Source: JASLZO01 sp965247995 (GTDB lineage: Bacteria > Chloroflexota > Dehalococcoidia > UBA6926). From it: DNA of 64,000 nt. How positions within the stretch are numbered: the stretch's first letter is position 1; the number at the start of each line of letters is the position of its first letter. Of this stretch, positions 61,143 to 64,000 are shown piece after piece. The stretch lies in the NCBI GenBank assembly GCA_965247995.1, contig OZ252041.1:930001-994000 (forward strand), in the 5' to 3' direction. The notes under the pieces are model-generated. The model worked only from the letters and a program-made list of their open reading frames with translations. It was not told the origin of the DNA and made no database searches. The position numbers and the translations under genes were made by a program.

Positions 61143-61224
61143 TCCCATACCTCCGTCGGCTCGATTTCCGATAAGAGCGCTCATCGCCCGCGAGCGGGTG
61201 ACGCTGAAGGTTAGGCCGCGTCCC

Positions 61225-61263
61225 GTGACACTAACGTTACGCGAACGTTACATTCGTGTTAAC
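61225..61263. promoter_or_regulatory. Four 11-bp-phased GTnAC repeats (GlnR-like site)
   Basis: On the plus strand GTGAC (61225), GTTAC (61236), GTTAC (61247) and GTTAA (61258) recur every 11 nt with 6-nt spacers. Direct repeats with this period and core fit OmpR-family regulators, in particular the GlnR box (GTnAC-n6-GaAAC) of actinobacteria. They lie 83-121 nt upstream of amt, so nitrogen control of amt-glnB is a direct inference. Confidence 0.6.
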
Positions 61264-61346
61264 GCGCGGCGGAGGCCGATCGGAGCCTCTTAGCGTGCGG
61301 GTCTCCACTGCGCCACGGTGGGAAAGGCGGTAGCCCGCGTCGAGGT

Positions 61347-63011
61347 TTATGGCGCAGGCATCCCGAAGAGCGTCGCGTCCGGTCTGAAGGCCGCGAAGGC
61401 GAACCAGTAGGCGATGTGTCCCGGGAGCCGCGGGAGCGCGTCCACACGAGGTGTAGTCGTGGTCAGTCCGGTCTCTCCGGCGACCCAGGTGTTTCCATCA
61501 CCGTCCACAAGGCCGCCGCGGCGCGTACCGATAGGTCCGATGGTGAATTCGACCCTCTCTGGCCTTTCGTAGGCACGCACTCCTCCGCCCTGGTCTCGGA
61601 CGACCACGACCGGCGTGCCCCCGACCGCGTCGTTGATGACGCCGAGCTGGTCGACGATGAACAACGGGTATGCACGGGCGTCGCCTGGCCCGTCGTTCAG
61701 TGCGAGGACGAAGACCTCCGCCTTTGCCGGTAGCGGTTGCGACGCGTGAGGCAAGAAGGTCGGGAACATGAGGAAAGGGCTGGCGAAGTACTCGGCGTAG
61801 ACCGCCCCCGCTGTCCCCGGCTCGAGATAGGCGCGGGGGTGTCCGGTTTCGAGATCGAGGACCTTGGTGTCCGGATGCCCCAACTGCCATTCCTCCCAGG
61901 TGGTCCTGACGACGGCGAGAACCGGAAGCTGGATGTCCTGACCTACCAGCTCGCCAACGACCGGCGTACCGGTGAACTGGTTCCAGAGCGAACGAGTGGC
62001 GGAATCGAACATGAGCTTGTTAGAGCGGTACAGGAGGCCGGAGGAACCAAAGGTGAAGGTCTGGTCGTCCACACGTCGGTCGAAGAGGATCGCGGAGTTG
62101 CAGAGGGTGCAGTAGGCGAGTGCGACCGGGACTCCGCCGACGGTGTCGTTGGACATCTCGTGCCAGTTCATGATCCGAAGGGGGTAGGCGCGGGAGTCGC
62201 CGTTGATGGAGACGCCGAAGACGGGTTCGTGGGGTTCGAGGTAGTCGGCGTCCGAAACGGAGATGAATCTTGGGTCGTCGAGTGGAGGGATACCGTCCAC
62301 CGCGGGGACACCGCCCCACACGATCTCCTCAAGCCGGATGGTATGGGCGGCGCCGTCGGAGAAGAAGGATACGAACCGAGGGTCGACGGACGCGAGGAGG
62401 GCGCGTTTCCACCGAGGGTAGGCGGGTCCGGGTTCGAGCTCCTGGTGCGCTGCGATCCACTGGACCCAGGTAAACCAATCCTCGGCGTACGGTTCGCCAG
62501 TCAGCCGGCCGAGGACGTCGCCTGCGTGCTGGCGGTAGAAGAATCCGTACGGCGTGACGCCCATCATGTCAACGACGTATGGGGCGAGGTTGATGTCGCC
62601 GCTCCGCCCGATCGTGGCGAGGCCCCGACTGTTGGCAGGTGCAGCGGGGTCATCGGAGGGTTCGACGGGGTCGGTCAGGATCTGAGCGAGCGCCGCGGCG
62701 AGTTGATCCTGCGAGAGCGGGCCGGACGGTTCGCTTGGCGTGAGTGCGGGTCCGGAAAGCGAAGACTGTTCGGCGGAAGCTGGAGTGACCATTGGAGATG
62801 AGGAGGCCGGAGCTGGAGTGCTGACGGCCCGGTCCGGACCGGCCGTCTCGGTCGCATTGCTTACGGGCGATGGTCCAGCGGTCGGTTGATTGCTGGCACA
62901 GGCCGAGAGCAGCAGCGCGAGCAGCCCGGCAACCAGCGTGACGACGATCCGGGGTGGCCGGCGTTGACCGGCGACGTGCGCCGCAGATAGAATCCAGATA
63001 GGAACGCTCAT
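61347..63011 (-). CDS. DUF3179 lipoprotein
   Basis: The 554-residue protein has a signal peptide with lipobox LLSAC (Cys38), a Ser/Thr/Pro-rich linker (about 40-110), and a DUF3179 domain seen as 'VGGVPVALAYCTLCNSAILFDR' (split) with a CxxC pair. The domain occurs in secreted bacterial and archaeal proteins of unknown function, often in marine lineages. The ATG at 63011 is chosen because upstream frame sequence is unlikely; it is divergent from the next gene by 27 nt. Confidence 0.88.
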   Translation of the reverse strand: MSVPIWILSAAHVAGQRRPPRIVVTLVAGLLALLLSACASNQPTAGPSPVSNATETAGPDRAVSTPAPASSSPMVTPASAEQSSLSGPALTPSEPSGPLSQDQLAAALAQILTDPVEPSDDPAAPANSRGLATIGRSGDINLAPYVVDMMGVTPYGFFYRQHAGDVLGRLTGEPYAEDWFTWVQWIAAHQELEPGPAYPRWKRALLASVDPRFVSFFSDGAAHTIRLEEIVWGGVPAVDGIPPLDDPRFISVSDADYLEPHEPVFGVSINGDSRAYPLRIMNWHEMSNDTVGGVPVALAYCTLCNSAILFDRRVDDQTFTFGSSGLLYRSNKLMFDSATRSLWNQFTGTPVVGELVGQDIQLPVLAVVRTTWEEWQLGHPDTKVLDLETGHPRAYLEPGTAGAVYAEYFASPFLMFPTFLPHASQPLPAKAEVFVLALNDGPGDARAYPLFIVDQLGVINDAVGGTPVVVVRDQGGGVRAYERPERVEFTIGPIGTRRGGLVDGDGNTWVAGETGLTTTTPRVDALPRLPGHIAYWFAFAAFRPDATLFGMPAP

Positions 63012-63038
63012 TCGGAATCGGCGAGGTTTGACACGTTC

Positions 63039-63299
63039 ATGGGTGTGTTTACAGCTCTCTACGACGCTATCGCTCCACACCGCGCCCGCGGGAAGGCGAT
63101 TGTCTTGGTGATCGATGTGGTGATCCTGGCCGCGTTCATGATCGGCACGCCGTTGATCAGGCGGTCGGCGTACGGGTCGCTGTCGCTTGGGTCCGACCTG
63201 ATCGCCGCGTTCTTGATTGGATTCACTGTGGTGGTGGGTTTCAATTCGATTGTGTACGTCGGGGCCCTGTTCTCCAAGTCGGTCAATCAGGAAACGTAG
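63039..63299 (+). CDS. Small membrane protein (86 aa)
   Basis: Two hydrophobic helices (about 20-40 and 55-75) follow an amphipathic start (MGVFTALYDAIAPHRARG). GAGG precedes the ATG. The only plus-strand gene in this part. Function unknown. Confidence 0.6.
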   Translation: MGVFTALYDAIAPHRARGKAIVLVIDVVILAAFMIGTPLIRRSAYGSLSLGSDLIAAFLIGFTVVVGFNSIVYVGALFSKSVNQET

Positions 63300-63337
63300 C
63301 CAAGCGTTCCACGGATTCCTCGGCGGCGACGGTGCGG

Positions 63338-64000
63338 TCAGGTAATCGCGCCCTTTTGTTTCAGCGCGCCGATCTCATCCCAGGTATAGCCCAGATCCAG
63401 TAACTCGGCCTCGGTCTGTTGCCCGAGGGTGGGTGCAGGCGTCCGTGCGAGGGCCGGAGTACGGCTGAGTTTCGCGGGCGTAGCGATGACCTCGAATGGC
63501 TGACCGCCGTCCGGGTGGCGAAGCTCTGCCAGATACCCATTCGCGCGGACCTGGGGGTCGTCGGTGATTTCATCGACGGTCTGCACGGGCGCCCAGATGC
63601 AGTTTTCGGCATCGAGGAGTCGCGCAAGCTCTGCGCGTGGTTTACTGACGATACGGTCGGCAACCAGGGAGACGAGCTCCGGGCTGTTGGCTGCGCGTTG
63701 GTCCTGCGACGCGAACCGTTCGTCCTCGACCAGATCGTCGAGCCCCAGTGCGCGACAAAACCCGGGCCAGAAGCGCTGGGAGTCGAACATGACGAGTTGG
63801 ACCCACCGGTCATCGGCCGCGCGGTAGTAGTTGGATAAAGGATTCGGCGCGCCGGAGCGAGAGTGGCGGCGCACGGGTTGTCCGTGGTCCAGTGCGGCGC
63901 TGACGTCCATGCCCAGGACCCAGATGGCGGTGTGGAGGAGCGAGCACTCGATCTTCTGGCCGAGGCCCGAGCGTTCGCGTTCGTAGAGGGACATTCCGAT
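63338..64000 (-). CDS. CaiB/BaiF CoA transferase, N-terminus outside window
   Basis: The visible 220 residues are the C-terminal half of a family III CoA transferase: 'RSGLGQKIECSLLHTAIWVLG', 'NPLSNYYRAADDRWVQL' and the end 'LLDLGYTWDEIGALKQKGAI'. The frame is open to the window edge at 64000, where an internal Met is not the start. The catalytic Asp lies beyond the edge. Confidence 0.85.
   Translation of the reverse strand: MGMSLYERERSGLGQKIECSLLHTAIWVLGMDVSAALDHGQPVRRHSRSGAPNPLSNYYRAADDRWVQLVMFDSQRFWPGFCRALGLDDLVEDERFASQDQRAANSPELVSLVADRIVSKPRAELARLLDAENCIWAPVQTVDEITDDPQVRANGYLAELRHPDGGQPFEVIATPAKLSRTPALARTPAPTLGQQTEAELLDLGYTWDEIGALKQKGAIT

Noticed and set aside
1..64000. CRISPR arrays, insertion sequences, integrases or prophage genes
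   Set aside because: No regularly spaced repeats, transposase motifs or phage structural genes were recognised on either strand.

Overview
The window is about 64 kb of GC-rich bacterial chromosome with short intergenic gaps, many GTG and TTG starts, and no phage, insertion sequence or CRISPR array that I can recognise. The gene mix points, by inference, to Chloroflexota, probably a Dehalococcoidia / SAR202-like lineage. It has several CaiB/BaiF (family III) CoA transferases, paired nitronate-monooxygenase-like flavoproteins, a FAD-linked (GlcD-type) oxidase, short core-MetE-type methionine synthases, a PyrR-controlled pyr operon, and DUF3179 and BtpA proteins. No rRNA is present, so the taxonomy is not proven.

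Layout. 1-5.3 kb: one giant gene fusing an exonuclease-like domain, a RecQ helicase and a UvrD helicase. 5.4-11 kb: tRNA-Pro, a sulfurtransferase, a tandem MetE-like pair, tRNA-Sec (UCA), purQ and two EamA half-transporters. 11-14 kb: an accessory patch with a two-gene module (unknown 219-aa protein plus PIN nuclease), a STAS protein and a GPP34 protein. 14-28 kb: FAD oxidase, fmt, dnaA, obg, nadD, era and gyrB, then a run of small membrane-protein genes. 28-38.6 kb: a looser region with hypotheticals, gene remnants, a frameshifted duplicate, and a CoA-transferase / acyl-CoA-synthetase-like cluster.

38.6-47.9 kb is the pyrimidine operon: PyrR attenuator, pyrR-pyrB-pyrC-carA, an unknown membrane gene, a second switch-like RNA structure, then carB-pyrK. 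48-54 kb: two nitronate-monooxygenase paralogues, btpA-like, prfA and prmC. 53.8-59.5 kb is a minus-strand activated-methyl-cycle operon behind one strong promoter: rhodanese, adenosine kinase, ahcY, thioesterase, metK and a sugar nucleotidyltransferase. 59.5-61.3 kb is amt-glnB with four 11-bp-phased GTnAC half-sites upstream. The window ends with a DUF3179 lipoprotein and a CoA transferase cut by the window edge.

The signals most worth a second look are the exonuclease-RecQ-UvrD fusion, the 219-aa/PIN module with its own promoter, the two RNA switches in the pyr operon (one overlapping the carB ribosome site), the GlnR-like repeat array before amt-glnB, and several promoters placed so close to start codons that leaderless transcripts are expected.
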